Source: Hyphomonas sp. (lineage in GTDB: Bacteria > Pseudomonadota > Alphaproteobacteria > Caulobacterales > Hyphomonadaceae). From it: a DNA stretch of 64,000 nucleotides. Position 1 is the stretch's first letter. Each line of letters begins with the position of its first letter. Below the pieces are notes generated by a model. That model searched no databases and was not told where the DNA came from. It saw nothing but the letters and a program-made list of their open reading frames with translations. This document shows, one piece after another, positions 1 to 7,737 of this stretch. The translations under genes were made by a program, and so were the position numbers. The stretch spans positions 3,038,001 through 3,102,000 of the forward strand of contig NZ_CP051230.1 of the NCBI RefSeq assembly GCF_017792385.1. Direction: 5' to 3'.

Positions 1-334
1 TCACCGCGGGCAGGAGATATGGTCCGACGGTCGGAAGGACCCCCAGGCGGATGCGGCCAGCAAGAGAGGCGCCGCCGGACTGCAGAAACGCTTTCATGTC
101 TTCGACGTCCCGCAGCACACGGCGGGCTCTTTTGACGGCTTCCTCTCCGAGGGGAGTCAGAAACGCGCCGTGCCGGCCTCGTTCCACAAGGATCGTCCCC
201 AGCTGATTTTCCATATCGGCGATCTGGGCCGACAAGGAGGGCTGGCTGACATTTGCCCGTTTTGCGGCGTCTCCGAACTTGCCTGTCTCGGCTATAGCGA
301 CGAGGTATTGCATCTGTCTCAGGGTTGGCCGCAT
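1..334 (-). CDS. oxyR: LysR-family regulator, OxyR-like (N-terminal part, cut by window edge)
   Basis: The first 111 codons of a LysR-type transcriptional regulator; the rest lies beyond the left edge. The winged HTH begins at once after the start (LRQMQYLVAIAETGKFGDAA), followed by the recognition helix VSQPSLSAQI. The linker ends in LGVLPTVGPYLLP, which closely resembles the same stretch of OxyR, the peroxide-sensing activator of catalase and alkyl-hydroperoxide reductase genes. The redox cysteines would lie in the missing C-terminal half, so peroxide sensing cannot be checked. The usual divergent target (ahpC, katG) is absent; the accessory region starts here instead. Confidence 0.8.
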   Translation of the reverse strand, partial: MRPTLRQMQYLVAIAETGKFGDAAKRANVSQPSLSAQIADMENQLGTILVERGRHGAFLTPLGEEAVKRARRVLRDVEDMKAFLQSGGASLAGRIRLGVLPTVGPYLLPAV

Positions 335-681
335 TGGCAATAGCCTCCAGCTATCGAAAAGAAAGAAAAATACGTTTTGAATTATGTGGCGCTCGGATCG
401 ATTTACAAGAGGCCGGAAGGGTCCGGCGCAATCAATGGAGCACCAGATGAGACAGAGTCACGGTTCGAGAAGCACAGTCACAGGAAAGGGGGAGGTACGG
501 CCCCATCTGGGAAAAGACATCCGTCCCTTGCTTCGCCGGCAGTGGCGAAAGCGGCGACTGAAACGCTATGCGATGTCCCGAGAGATATGACCGAGCACGG
601 CAGCGATCAGACATGACAACGGAGTACGGATCATGAGTCGATGACGTGTCCCCGATCACATTCCAAATCTTGGAGTCGGTC

Positions 682-750
682 TGCCCCACTGAGGTGGTCC
701 ATTGGAATTGTTAGTCCGGCGGTTTCCACGTAGCGGCGCTCATACCGTTA
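682..750 (+). repeat. 69-bp imperfect direct repeat, copy A
   Basis: Aligns without gaps to 9752-9820 in the same orientation; by hand count 53 of 69 bases match. The best conserved part is GTCCGGC-n-GTTTCCACGTAGC. The copies are 9,070 bp apart and bracket the excisionase-like gene, the nuclease-helicase pair, the IS and the glycosyltransferases. They could be ends of an integrated element or remnants of an insertion-sequence terminus. Confidence 0.65.
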
Positions 751-780
751 TCTCCCCACAGCAAGGCGGTATGAACGCCG
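734..780. other. Stem-loop overlapping repeat copy A
   Basis: The arms are CGGCGCTCATACCG (734-747) and CGGTATGAACGCCG (767-780), 14 bp with one mismatch around a 19-nt loop. No T-run follows on either strand, so it is not a typical terminator. It could be a recombination or protein-binding site, or an IS-end relic. Confidence 0.5.
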
Positions 781-857
781 TGGGCGAGATGGTTTGCGGA
801 GCGGGTGGCAATTTCCGAAACCGCCCCCCAACAACCAAACCATAGGCGGAGAGGGTG

Positions 858-1154
858 TCAGATAATTGCTTTATTCATTTTATGTCCCCGCCAGCGTGGC
901 CTCTGAAGGTGATTCATGGAATCAGTCGGATTCTGGAGTCGGACCGAAGTGAACGATTGTTTGAGCCACATGCGAGCGTTCGCCCACGCGTCCAAGTCGG
1001 TCCTGGAATAAAGCGGAAATCTGCCAGCTTTACGAAACAACGGACCGCCTCCCACTGAAGCGAGTTTCGCAAGCCAATTCGGTGAGCAGGGGATTCCACA
1101 GCTTTCTTGGACGTAGTTGGCGGCTTCTTTCCACCGCGGAAATCGCTCAGGCAT
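858..1154 (-). CDS. Excisionase/AlpA-like HTH protein
   Basis: A 98-aa protein with the fold signature of small MerR-like/excisionase DNA-binding proteins: a helix-turn region (residues 24-45) followed by the wing GGGPLFRKAGRFPLYSRTDL and DAWANAR. This matches the usual pattern of a winged strand with a buried aromatic-Asp/Leu helix. An AAGGAG motif sits six bases before the ATG, which fixes the start. Such proteins bend DNA for phage or island excision, or regulate integrase genes. No integrase gene is visible nearby, so it may be a leftover or act in trans. It is transcribed away from the nuclease-helicase gene; the 256 bp between them hold no gene. Family assignment is by pattern only. Confidence 0.6.
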   Translation of the reverse strand: MPERFPRWKEAANYVQESCGIPCSPNWLAKLASVGGGPLFRKAGRFPLYSRTDLDAWANARMWLKQSFTSVRLQNPTDSMNHLQRPRWRGHKMNKAII

Positions 1155-1410
1155 CGGGTGCTCCTTTGAAGAAGATGCCCCGACTTATGCCGATACCTAT
1201 ATACGCTTTCGCGGCCAAATTTTTGAATAGCAGCTGAAACATTTGCCGGAAGGCTTCGGTCCGGCGTGTCTCAGCGAGCGAATTTGGAGGTCAATGCCGA
1301 GGTCCAACTTCAATTTCCAAAAGAAATATATTTGCCATTGGACATTGAGATGAACATCGGTAGGCCAGTAAGTCCTGAATTAGCAGGGTGTTGCGTGGAG
1401 GGCCGTAGGA

Positions 1411-4400
1411 TTGAGACGTATTGATCAAGAGATCCTGTTTTCGCCCTCAGATTTGATCACCTTCATGGAATCTCCTTTTGCGTCCGCAATGGATCGAAAA
1501 AGACTGTTTGACCCAACTTTGTCAGAGTTGATGGATCCGGAAGATCCTTTGTTGATGCATTTGCGGAAGAAGGGGTTTGATCACGAAGACGCTTTTGTTC
1601 GTTCGCTTCAGGAAGAGGGCAAAGACCTCGTGGCGATCGAGGATGGCGATCCGGACCAGATGCATGCTTTGACGCTTGATGCGATGCGCTCCGGTCAAGA
1701 GGTGATCACCCAAGCGTACCTGCGATGCGATGGCTTTGCGGGCAAGGCAGATTTTCTGGTGCGTGTGGATGGCGCTTCGAGCCTGGGTGAATTTCACTAT
1801 GAGGTTTGGGACACCAAGCTCTCTCGAAAGCTCAAGCCTTATTTCGCGATCCAGCTTTGCTGTTACGCGGAAATGCTCGAAGCCCTTCAGGGACGTCGGC
1901 CTGACCATGTCGCCGTCGTCCTGGGTACGGGAGACATCAAGCGGCTACGGGTCGTCAATTATTTTGCTTACTATCGCTCCCTGAAAGCGGCGTTTCTTGA
2001 TTTTCACGCGGATACCGACGCGCCCACGCCAGATCCTGCGTTGAGCAATTCTCATGGAGATTGGAGTGAGTTGGCGGCGCGATTGTTGGAAGAAAGGGAC
2101 CATCTGTCCGGGGTCGCCAATTTGCGCCGAAGCCAGATTTTGGCGCTAGAAGCAGCCGGCATCGAGACGAAGTCTGCACTTGCGGAATCCGAACTAACAG
2201 ACATTCCGGGAATGAATGCGGATGTGTTGGGCCGGGCCAAGGCTCAGGCTCGGCTACAAATATCTTCCCGTGACAAAGCAAAGCCTGACTTTGAGGTCTT
2301 GCCACACCCGGTCGGCCTGGCGCGAGGTCTTGCCTTGCTACCTCCTGCAAGTCCTTCCGATGTATTCTTCGACATTGAGGGATTTCCTGGGCTTGAAGGC
2401 GGTCTCGAATATCTCTGGGGTAACACCTATTTTGAAGCGGATGGTTCGCGCGCGTTCAAAGATTTTTGGGCGCATGACAAAGCGGAAGAGAAGCGCGCCT
2501 TCATCGAGTTTATCGACTGGGTTTATGAGCGATGGCTCAAAGACCCATCAATGCACATCTACCACTATGCGAGCTATGAGGTCTCCGCCATTCGGCGCCT
2601 GATGGGGCAACATGGCGTATGCGAAGACAAAGTAGATGCTCTATTGCGGAACAAGGTCTTCGTTGATCTGTATACCATCGTTCGTCACGGCCTACTAATA
2701 GGTGAGCCCAAATACTCCATCAAGAATGTCGAGCATATCTATAGGGGTAAGCGCTCCACAGAGGTGGCAAGTGGGTCTGATAGTATCATTGTCTACGAGG
2801 CTTGGCGCGAAAACCCCGACGGGATGACCTGGCAGGAATCAGAAGTCCTGCGATCGATCAGGGATTACAACATTGATGATTGCGATAGCACGCAAGAGCT
2901 GACCGATTGGCTGCGGGAACTGCAGGCCAAAAAAGATATTGCATATATTGGTGGAGGGGAAGAGGATGTCATCGAGCCGCCTCAAGGTGTCGAGGATGTT
3001 GCCCGCCTTCGCGACGAGTTGCTGACAAGAGCAGAGCAGTGGCCGGACAAGTCCGAAGCAGATGTGATTGAACTCCTCGCCTGGTCTTTGGAATTTCACC
3101 GGAGAGAGGCCAAACCAGTCTGGTGGCGGTATTTTGATCGCCAGGGGTGGTCAGAAGCAGAACTCTACGAAGACATGGATTGCCTTGCAGGAGTGCAACG
3201 AACAGGCAAGCCAGCTTTCAAACCGAAGCGCGGCAACCCGGTCCATGAATACAGGTTCGATGTTGATCAGCCGTACAAAGGTTCAGCGAAGAATTTTTAT
3301 GTTTTTGACCATGACGACCTCAAACTGACCGTAAAGGAATACGACCCGGAAACGGGTGTGATCGCCTTTGGATCTAAAAAAGATCTGCCGGAGCGCATGA
3401 ACTTGCTGCCGGATGAGTTTGTTTCGCCAAAGCCCATTCCGGAAGCCATTCAGCATGTTGTTGAAGACATCATGGCTTCTGGCATGAAGTCTTGTGCCAT
3501 CGTCGATTTCCTGAAGCGCAGCCGACCTCGTATTTCTGGTAACCCTGAAGGCCCCATTCTGAAAGGTGAGAGGCCGCTACTGGATGAAGTCATTGACGCG
3601 GTGGATAATCTTGAGAACAGCTACCTTTGTATCCAAGGGCCGCCAGGCGCCGGGAAAACATACACAGCGAAGCACATCATTGCGGATCTTCTGACCAAGG
3701 GGCTGAAGGTCGGCATAGCGTCAAACAGCCACAAGGCGATCAACAACCTGTTGGCAGGCGTTGCTGATCAGGTTCAGGCGGATGGAATTAAAGCCCGACT
3801 TGTGAAAGCGCAGCGTGACGATACAGATCCCATCTTTGAGCGAGGGGATGTTGCTCATATTCCAAGCGTCAAAGACCTCTCGGTTTCCAATGCTCTGTGC
3901 TTCGGTGGGACGGCCTGGGCGTTTGCCAATGCGGGTGTTGAGGATGAATTTGATTATCTGTTCGTCGATGAAGCCGGCCAGGTTTCAATCGCCAATTTGA
4001 TCGGTATGAGCGCGGCTACAAAGAATATTGTTCTCATGGGCGACCAGATGCAGCTGGCCCAACCTATCCAAGGTTCTCACCCAGGACAGAGTGGCCTTTC
4101 GATCTTGGATTATCTTCTACAAGGCAAAGCAACCATCCCGGCTGATTTGGGCGTTTTCCTTCCAAAGACTTATAGAATGCACCCCGATGTCTGCCGGGTT
4201 ATTTCTGAACAGGTCTATGACGCTCGCTTGGGATCTGATGCCAGCACTAGCCAGCATGTGGTTCAGACCAATGGGGCTCGTGTTCCGAAGCGATCTGGCA
4301 TTTGCTTTGTAGGTGTTGAGCATGATGGTAACAGCCAGGCGAGTGATGAGGAGATCGCCGAGATTGCCAAGATCGTTGACGAGCTGCTGGACACGGAGCT

Positions 4401-4770
4401 GTGGCCAGATGAAAGTGGCGAGCTTCGCAAGGTCACGCTCGATGACATCTTGTTCGTCGCGCCCTACAACTACCAGGTCAACAAACTGAAGGCCGCGCTT
4501 GGGCCACGGGCTAGGGTGGGCAGCGTCGACAAATTCCAAGGCCAGGAAGCGCCGATCGTCATTCTTTCTATGTGCGCTTCAGATGCATCTGAAAGTCCGC
4601 GGGGAATAGAATTCCTGTTTTCCAAAAATCGGTTGAACGTCGCTATTTCTCGGGCACAGGCGCTGGCGATCGTTGTTGCCCATCCTGGATTGGCGAACAC
4701 AAGTGTGAGCAATCTCGAGCAGATGGAGCAAGTCAACTTTTTCTGTGAACTTCTATTAGCCGGCATGTGA
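1411..4770 (+). CDS. Dna2-like nuclease-helicase (TM0106-family RecB-like nuclease + RNase H-type exonuclease + SF1 helicase)
   Basis: A 1119-aa, three-part DNA-processing protein. Residues about 100-155 carry a Cas4/RecB-type nuclease core: GKADFL, then VWDTK as the D-x-K element, then QLCCYAEML. Around residue 319, FFDIEGFP starts a DEDD/RNase H-like exonuclease domain. The C-terminal part is a superfamily 1 helicase: Walker A GPPGAGKT (about 743-750), Walker B DEAGQ (about 852), GDQMQLAQP, the DKFQGQE motif and NRLNVAISRAQ as motif VI. The start is a TTG at 1411 preceded by a GGAGGGCCGTAGGA purine stretch. The stop overlaps the next start by 4 nt. Stand-alone proteins of this layout occur in phage-defence and repair loci. 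That this one is a defence nuclease is inference from its neighbours (excisionase-like protein, IS, coupled partner). Confidence 0.85.
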   Translation: MRRIDQEILFSPSDLITFMESPFASAMDRKRLFDPTLSELMDPEDPLLMHLRKKGFDHEDAFVRSLQEEGKDLVAIEDGDPDQMHALTLDAMRSGQEVITQAYLRCDGFAGKADFLVRVDGASSLGEFHYEVWDTKLSRKLKPYFAIQLCCYAEMLEALQGRRPDHVAVVLGTGDIKRLRVVNYFAYYRSLKAAFLDFHADTDAPTPDPALSNSHGDWSELAARLLEERDHLSGVANLRRSQILALEAAGIETKSALAESELTDIPGMNADVLGRAKAQARLQISSRDKAKPDFEVLPHPVGLARGLALLPPASPSDVFFDIEGFPGLEGGLEYLWGNTYFEADGSRAFKDFWAHDKAEEKRAFIEFIDWVYERWLKDPSMHIYHYASYEVSAIRRLMGQHGVCEDKVDALLRNKVFVDLYTIVRHGLLIGEPKYSIKNVEHIYRGKRSTEVASGSDSIIVYEAWRENPDGMTWQESEVLRSIRDYNIDDCDSTQELTDWLRELQAKKDIAYIGGGEEDVIEPPQGVEDVARLRDELLTRAEQWPDKSEADVIELLAWSLEFHRREAKPVWWRYFDRQGWSEAELYEDMDCLAGVQRTGKPAFKPKRGNPVHEYRFDVDQPYKGSAKNFYVFDHDDLKLTVKEYDPETGVIAFGSKKDLPERMNLLPDEFVSPKPIPEAIQHVVEDIMASGMKSCAIVDFLKRSRPRISGNPEGPILKGERPLLDEVIDAVDNLENSYLCIQGPPGAGKTYTAKHIIADLLTKGLKVGIASNSHKAINNLLAGVADQVQADGIKARLVKAQRDDTDPIFERGDVAHIPSVKDLSVSNALCFGGTAWAFANAGVEDEFDYLFVDEAGQVSIANLIGMSAATKNIVLMGDQMQLAQPIQGSHPGQSGLSILDYLLQGKATIPADLGVFLPKTYRMHPDVCRVISEQVYDARLGSDASTSQHVVQTNGARVPKRSGICFVGVEHDGNSQASDEEIAEIAKIVDELLDTELWPDESGELRKVTLDDILFVAPYNYQVNKLKAALGPRARVGSVDKFQGQEAPIVILSMCASDASESPRGIEFLFSKNRLNVAISRAQALAIVVAHPGLANTSVSNLEQMEQVNFFCELLLAGM

Positions 4771-5531
4771 ACACTGGTATTGCATATTCTAAGATCAATT
4801 TTCAGAATCGATTGGGAGTAGATGAAGCATTGAGTTGGGATCAAATTGAAGAGCGAGTGGCTCAGAACGAACAGGAGTTCTCCAACCCGCTTAGAATGGA
4901 ACTTGTTGAAATTTTGAAGGGCACTGCTGGCATTGTTCCCGATCCACTCAGCGGACAGGACAAGAAGATTATCTTTATTCGCTTGGGCGGTAATAATGGA
5001 GCACTATTGGCAATCGAAATCTCCGGCAAAACAGGCTTAACTTGTTGGTGTGAGGCGCAATTTGAAAGTGCGATCCAATCAGCAGGGCTGGTGCCACAAC
5101 TTAAGCCCTACAAGAAACAACCGGGTACTAACAATACAGGGCGGCATTCTGGCTTGGATCGCAAGAATAGATTTGAGCCTGTAACTCTGGTGAACACGAA
5201 GGTGAAAAGCGCAGCTGACATTCGCTCGATCATTACAGCTATCATGCGTCCTGAGTTCGACTGGGCAGAATTCTGGGGTGGCTTTCTGGGCGCTATGGGA
5301 GAGGTTGATGTGACGCCGAGCAGGACAGACACGCTCTTGCTTTCTCAAAAAGGTGGCGTTCGCCTCGAGCTTCGAACAAATACTGGCAGCAACATGCTGC
5401 ATGTCACACTCTCAATCTCAGGAGAGGGGGCATCAGGGCGATACAATCACCTGCGTTCCATCCTTCCGCAGATTGAAGGACGATTTGGAACGGAGCTTTC
5501 ATGGCGGGGCTGTCCGTCGTCAGGTATTTGA
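4767..5531 (+). CDS. Partner of the nuclease-helicase, C-terminus cut by IS insertion (DUF4268-like end)
   Basis: A GTG start overlaps the helicase stop (GTGA), so the two are almost certainly translated together. The 254-aa product has no catalytic motif I can name. Its end (VRLELRTNTG, then NHLRSILPQIEGRFGTELSW) resembles the beta strand plus 'IE..FG..L.W' helix of DUF4268, a domain often found C-terminal in restriction or defence-type proteins; this is a weak match made by eye. The stop codon TGA at 5529-5531 is the first three bases of the IS, so the natural C-terminus has been lost. Whether the remaining protein works is unknown. Confidence 0.6.
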   Translation: MNTGIAYSKINFQNRLGVDEALSWDQIEERVAQNEQEFSNPLRMELVEILKGTAGIVPDPLSGQDKKIIFIRLGGNNGALLAIEISGKTGLTCWCEAQFESAIQSAGLVPQLKPYKKQPGTNNTGRHSGLDRKNRFEPVTLVNTKVKSAADIRSIITAIMRPEFDWAEFWGGFLGAMGEVDVTPSRTDTLLLSQKGGVRLELRTNTGSNMLHVTLSISGEGASGRYNHLRSILPQIEGRFGTELSWRGCPSSGI

Positions 5532-5570
5532 GACTTCAGGCTGCCTGACTTAAGGAGGGTCTGGCGCATC
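5529..5570 (+). repeat. IS inverted repeat, orfB-side end
   Basis: Starts TGAGACTTCAGG and reaches CTTAAGGAGGGTCTGGCGCA. Its first three bases are the stop codon of the upstream gene. Confidence 0.7.
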
Positions 5571-5579
5571 TGGGTTGAG

Positions 5580-6560
5580 TTAAGCAGCGGATTGGGCGTG
5601 CTGCAAGCGCCGTAGTTTCATGGTCCTCCTTTTGATTTTCTCACGTTCCAGCAGAATGGTCTGGCCGCGGCCCGTATAGACATCTGCCGGAGTGAGATTG
5701 TTCAGGCTCTCGTGATAGCGCTGGTGGTTGTAGTAGCCAACGAACGCGTCGATCTGCGCTTCGAGGTCTCCCGGCAGGAAGTAGTTTTCCAGCAGGATGC
5801 GGTTTTTCAGGGTCTGATGCCAGCGCTCGATCTTGCCCTGGGTCTGGGGATGATACGGCGCGCCGCGCGTATGCTTCATTCCCTTGTCGGCAAGATACTC
5901 AGCCAGATCGCCAGAGATGTAGGAAGGTCCGTTGTCTGAGAGTAGTCTTGGGCGATGGATCACGTTTACTTCATCGAGTCCGGAAGCCTCAAGCGCCAGG
6001 TTCAGCGTATCCTGCACATCGCTCGTCGCCATGCCGGTACAGAGCTTCCAGGCAATGATGTAGCGGGAGAAGTCGTCAAGCACGGTGGAGAGATAGAACC
6101 ATCCCCAGCCGATCACTTTCAGATAGGTGAAGTCGGTCTGCCAGAGCTGGTTCGGCCCGGTGGTCTTCTCCCTGAACTCATCAGCCGCTTTCATCACGAT
6201 GAAAGCCGGGCTCGTGATCAGGTTGTGCGCCCTCAAAAGCCTGTAAACACTGGCCTCGGAGACGAAGTAGTGCTTCTCATCGGTGAACGTCACCGCCAAT
6301 TCCCGGGGAGATAGTTCCGGTTGATCCAGGGCCATTTCCAGTACCTGCTGACGCACCTCGTTCGGGATGCGGTTCCAGACCCGGCCGGAGCCGCTGCGCC
6401 GATCCTCAAGCCCGGCTTCACCGAACCGCCGGTAAAGGTCATACCAGCGATAGAAGGTCGGACGTGACACGCCGATCTGTTCCAGTGTCTTCTTCACCGG
6501 CTGGTGTGATTGTTCGACCAGCCGGATGATCTCCAGCTTCTCAGAGGCAGGGTATCTCAT
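5580..6560 (-). CDS. IS3-family transposase OrfB (DDE integrase domain)
   Basis: A 326-aa transposase. The N-terminal homeodomain-like HTH (TLEQIGVSRPTFYRWYDLY) is followed by the rve integrase core with WQTDFTYLK (first Asp), LLSDNGPSY (second Asp) and GKIERWHQTLK (Glu), the D-D-35-E triad of the family. Its ATG overlaps the OrfA stop as ATGA, so it may be made by reinitiation rather than by the programmed frameshift seen in many IS3 elements. The frame is intact, so the element may still be active. Confidence 0.9.
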   Translation of the reverse strand: MRYPASEKLEIIRLVEQSHQPVKKTLEQIGVSRPTFYRWYDLYRRFGEAGLEDRRSGSGRVWNRIPNEVRQQVLEMALDQPELSPRELAVTFTDEKHYFVSEASVYRLLRAHNLITSPAFIVMKAADEFREKTTGPNQLWQTDFTYLKVIGWGWFYLSTVLDDFSRYIIAWKLCTGMATSDVQDTLNLALEASGLDEVNVIHRPRLLSDNGPSYISGDLAEYLADKGMKHTRGAPYHPQTQGKIERWHQTLKNRILLENYFLPGDLEAQIDAFVGYYNHQRYHESLNNLTPADVYTGRGQTILLEREKIKRRTMKLRRLQHAQSAA

Positions 6561-6928
6561 TCGGTATCCTCCCCATCCCCGATCACGCTTTTTTTCAGAA
6601 TGCGGTTTTCCAGCGTCAGGTCGGCCACGACTTCCTTCAGATCCCGCATCTCGCGCTTCAAGCCGCTCACCTCACCGGACGTCGCCTGGCGCTCGGTATC
6701 GCCGGAGAGCCGCCTCTTTCCCGCTTCGAGGAATTCCTTCGACCAGGTGTAATAAAGGCCCTGGGCGATCCCCTCACGCCGACACAGTTCGGCAATCGAA
6801 TATTCTCCGCGCAGGCCTTCCAGAACAATGCGGATCTTCTCTTCGGCAGAGAATTTGCGCCGGGTCTTACGGCGTATCTCTTTCACATGTTTTTCGGCCG
6901 ATCCTTCCGGCCCGGATTTCTGTCTCAT
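6557..6928 (-). CDS. IS3-family transposase OrfA (DNA-binding subunit)
   Basis: A 123-aa protein with the OrfA HTH (RRKFSAEEKIRIVLEGLRGE, then IAELCRREGIAQGLYYTW). A leucine-zipper-like helix follows (about residues 88-115: LKREMRDLKEVVADL, NRILKKS), used for dimerization in this family. It lies just inside the left inverted repeat and overlaps OrfB by 4 nt. Confidence 0.9.
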   Translation of the reverse strand: MRQKSGPEGSAEKHVKEIRRKTRRKFSAEEKIRIVLEGLRGEYSIAELCRREGIAQGLYYTWSKEFLEAGKRRLSGDTERQATSGEVSGLKREMRDLKEVVADLTLENRILKKSVIGDGEDTE

Positions 6929-6950
6929 CTTCGCTCCCTTGGCGGGCTAC

Positions 6951-6995
6951 GATGTGCCAGAAATCCTCCTTAAGCAATTTGGCCGATCTGTCTCA
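6951..6995 (-). repeat. IS inverted repeat, orfA-side end
   Basis: Read on the minus strand it starts TGAGACAGATCGG and reaches CTTAAGGAGGATTTCTGGCA, matching the opposite end apart from one gap and several substitutions in the middle. Confidence 0.7.
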
Positions 6996-7716
6996 TGGTC
7001 GCTGACGGGGAACAGTCGCAATCACGGAAACGGTTGCGCATCGGCTCGAATTCTTAGGTGTCGACAAGAAAAAAATCCTGGTTCTCGATAGTGGGGTCAA
7101 TCAGCGCGCGTTCGCCCCCCCTTCGACTCGTTCGGACTCATTTCGCGAGTATCTTCTCAGCGGGGGGCGAAGCTCAGTTGCAGTTTACACGGGAGGTCTT
7201 CAGAGAGAGCGTGGTATTCAATCTATCCTGGAGGCCGCTGAGAGAATGCCTGCCACTCAATTTGGGTTGGCTGGTGGGACTCGTGCTGATATCGACTCCT
7301 GGGTCAACTTGGCGAACGCACGACACATCAATAACATCACATTTTTCGGTTACCTTCCACAGGATGAGGCGATCGCTCTACAGCGTGCAGCTGATGTACT
7401 ATTGATGACGAGGGCGCCTGGACATCGTGCAAGTATATCATCGCCTTTGAAATTCTTTGAGTACCTGGCCAGTGGCGTGCCCGTAGTGGCCGCGGAAACT
7501 CCAGTGCTGGAAAGGTTCAAGCAGAGTGAGTTGGGGGTCGTTTGGTACAAACCAGACGAGTATGGCGATTTTCTGAATGCGTTGAGTTCGGCATTGGACC
7601 GAAACGCTGAGATCAGAGCCAAGTCCCAGCACAATATCAGCCTGGCAACGAACTACTCTTGGGAAGTCAGGCAGAAATCCATTTTCAAGGCATTTGAGCT
7701 TGATCAATTCTTTTAG
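6996..7716 (+). pseudogene. Glycosyltransferase family 4, 5'-truncated and frameshifted
   Basis: Directly after the IS the frame starting at 6998 reads VADGEQSQ, and from 7021 a different frame reads ITETVAHRLEFLGV, then KILVLDSGVN and the whole C-terminal Rossmann domain (YTGGLQRERGIQSILEAAE, FFGYLPQDEAIALQRAADVL, SPLKFFEYLASGVPVVA, to the stop at 7716). Inserting one base near 7019-7021 would join the two into an ordinary GT4 sequence. The N-terminal acceptor domain is missing because the gene now begins at the IS end. It is therefore a relic of a polysaccharide glycosyltransferase. The KFFEYLASGVPVVA segment is the nucleotide-sugar-binding loop of the family. An internal ATG at 7246 could start a C-terminal fragment, but a function is unlikely. 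Confidence 0.75.
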
Positions 7717-7737
7717 TGCGGCTGGAGGCTTGCGAAT

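Larger units (their letters stand above)
335..857. other. Intergenic stretch, no supported gene
   Basis: About 520 bp between the OxyR-like start and the excisionase-like gene. The short open frames here have no convincing ribosome binding site or protein-like composition. It contains one copy of a 69-bp direct repeat (682-750) and a stem-loop (734-780), described separately. Confidence 0.6.
5529..6995 (-). mobile_element. IS3-family insertion sequence
   Basis: A 1,467-bp element with two overlapping transposase frames. The ends form inverted repeats that both begin TGAGAC and share CTTAAGGAGG followed by a TCTGGCnCATC-like stretch; one end has a 1-nt gap. The bases outside (GGTATT on the left, TGGTCG on the right) do not match, so no target-site duplication is visible. 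That is unusual for a simple insertion and suggests a later deletion or recombination at one end. Confidence 0.85.

Noticed and set aside
377..689. Three overlapping frames of 68-85 codons on both strands
   Set aside because: No ribosome site, low-complexity composition and mutual overlap; read as noncoding.
2839..3099. Minus-strand frames inside the nuclease-helicase
   Set aside because: Shadows of a clear long gene with ordered domain motifs.
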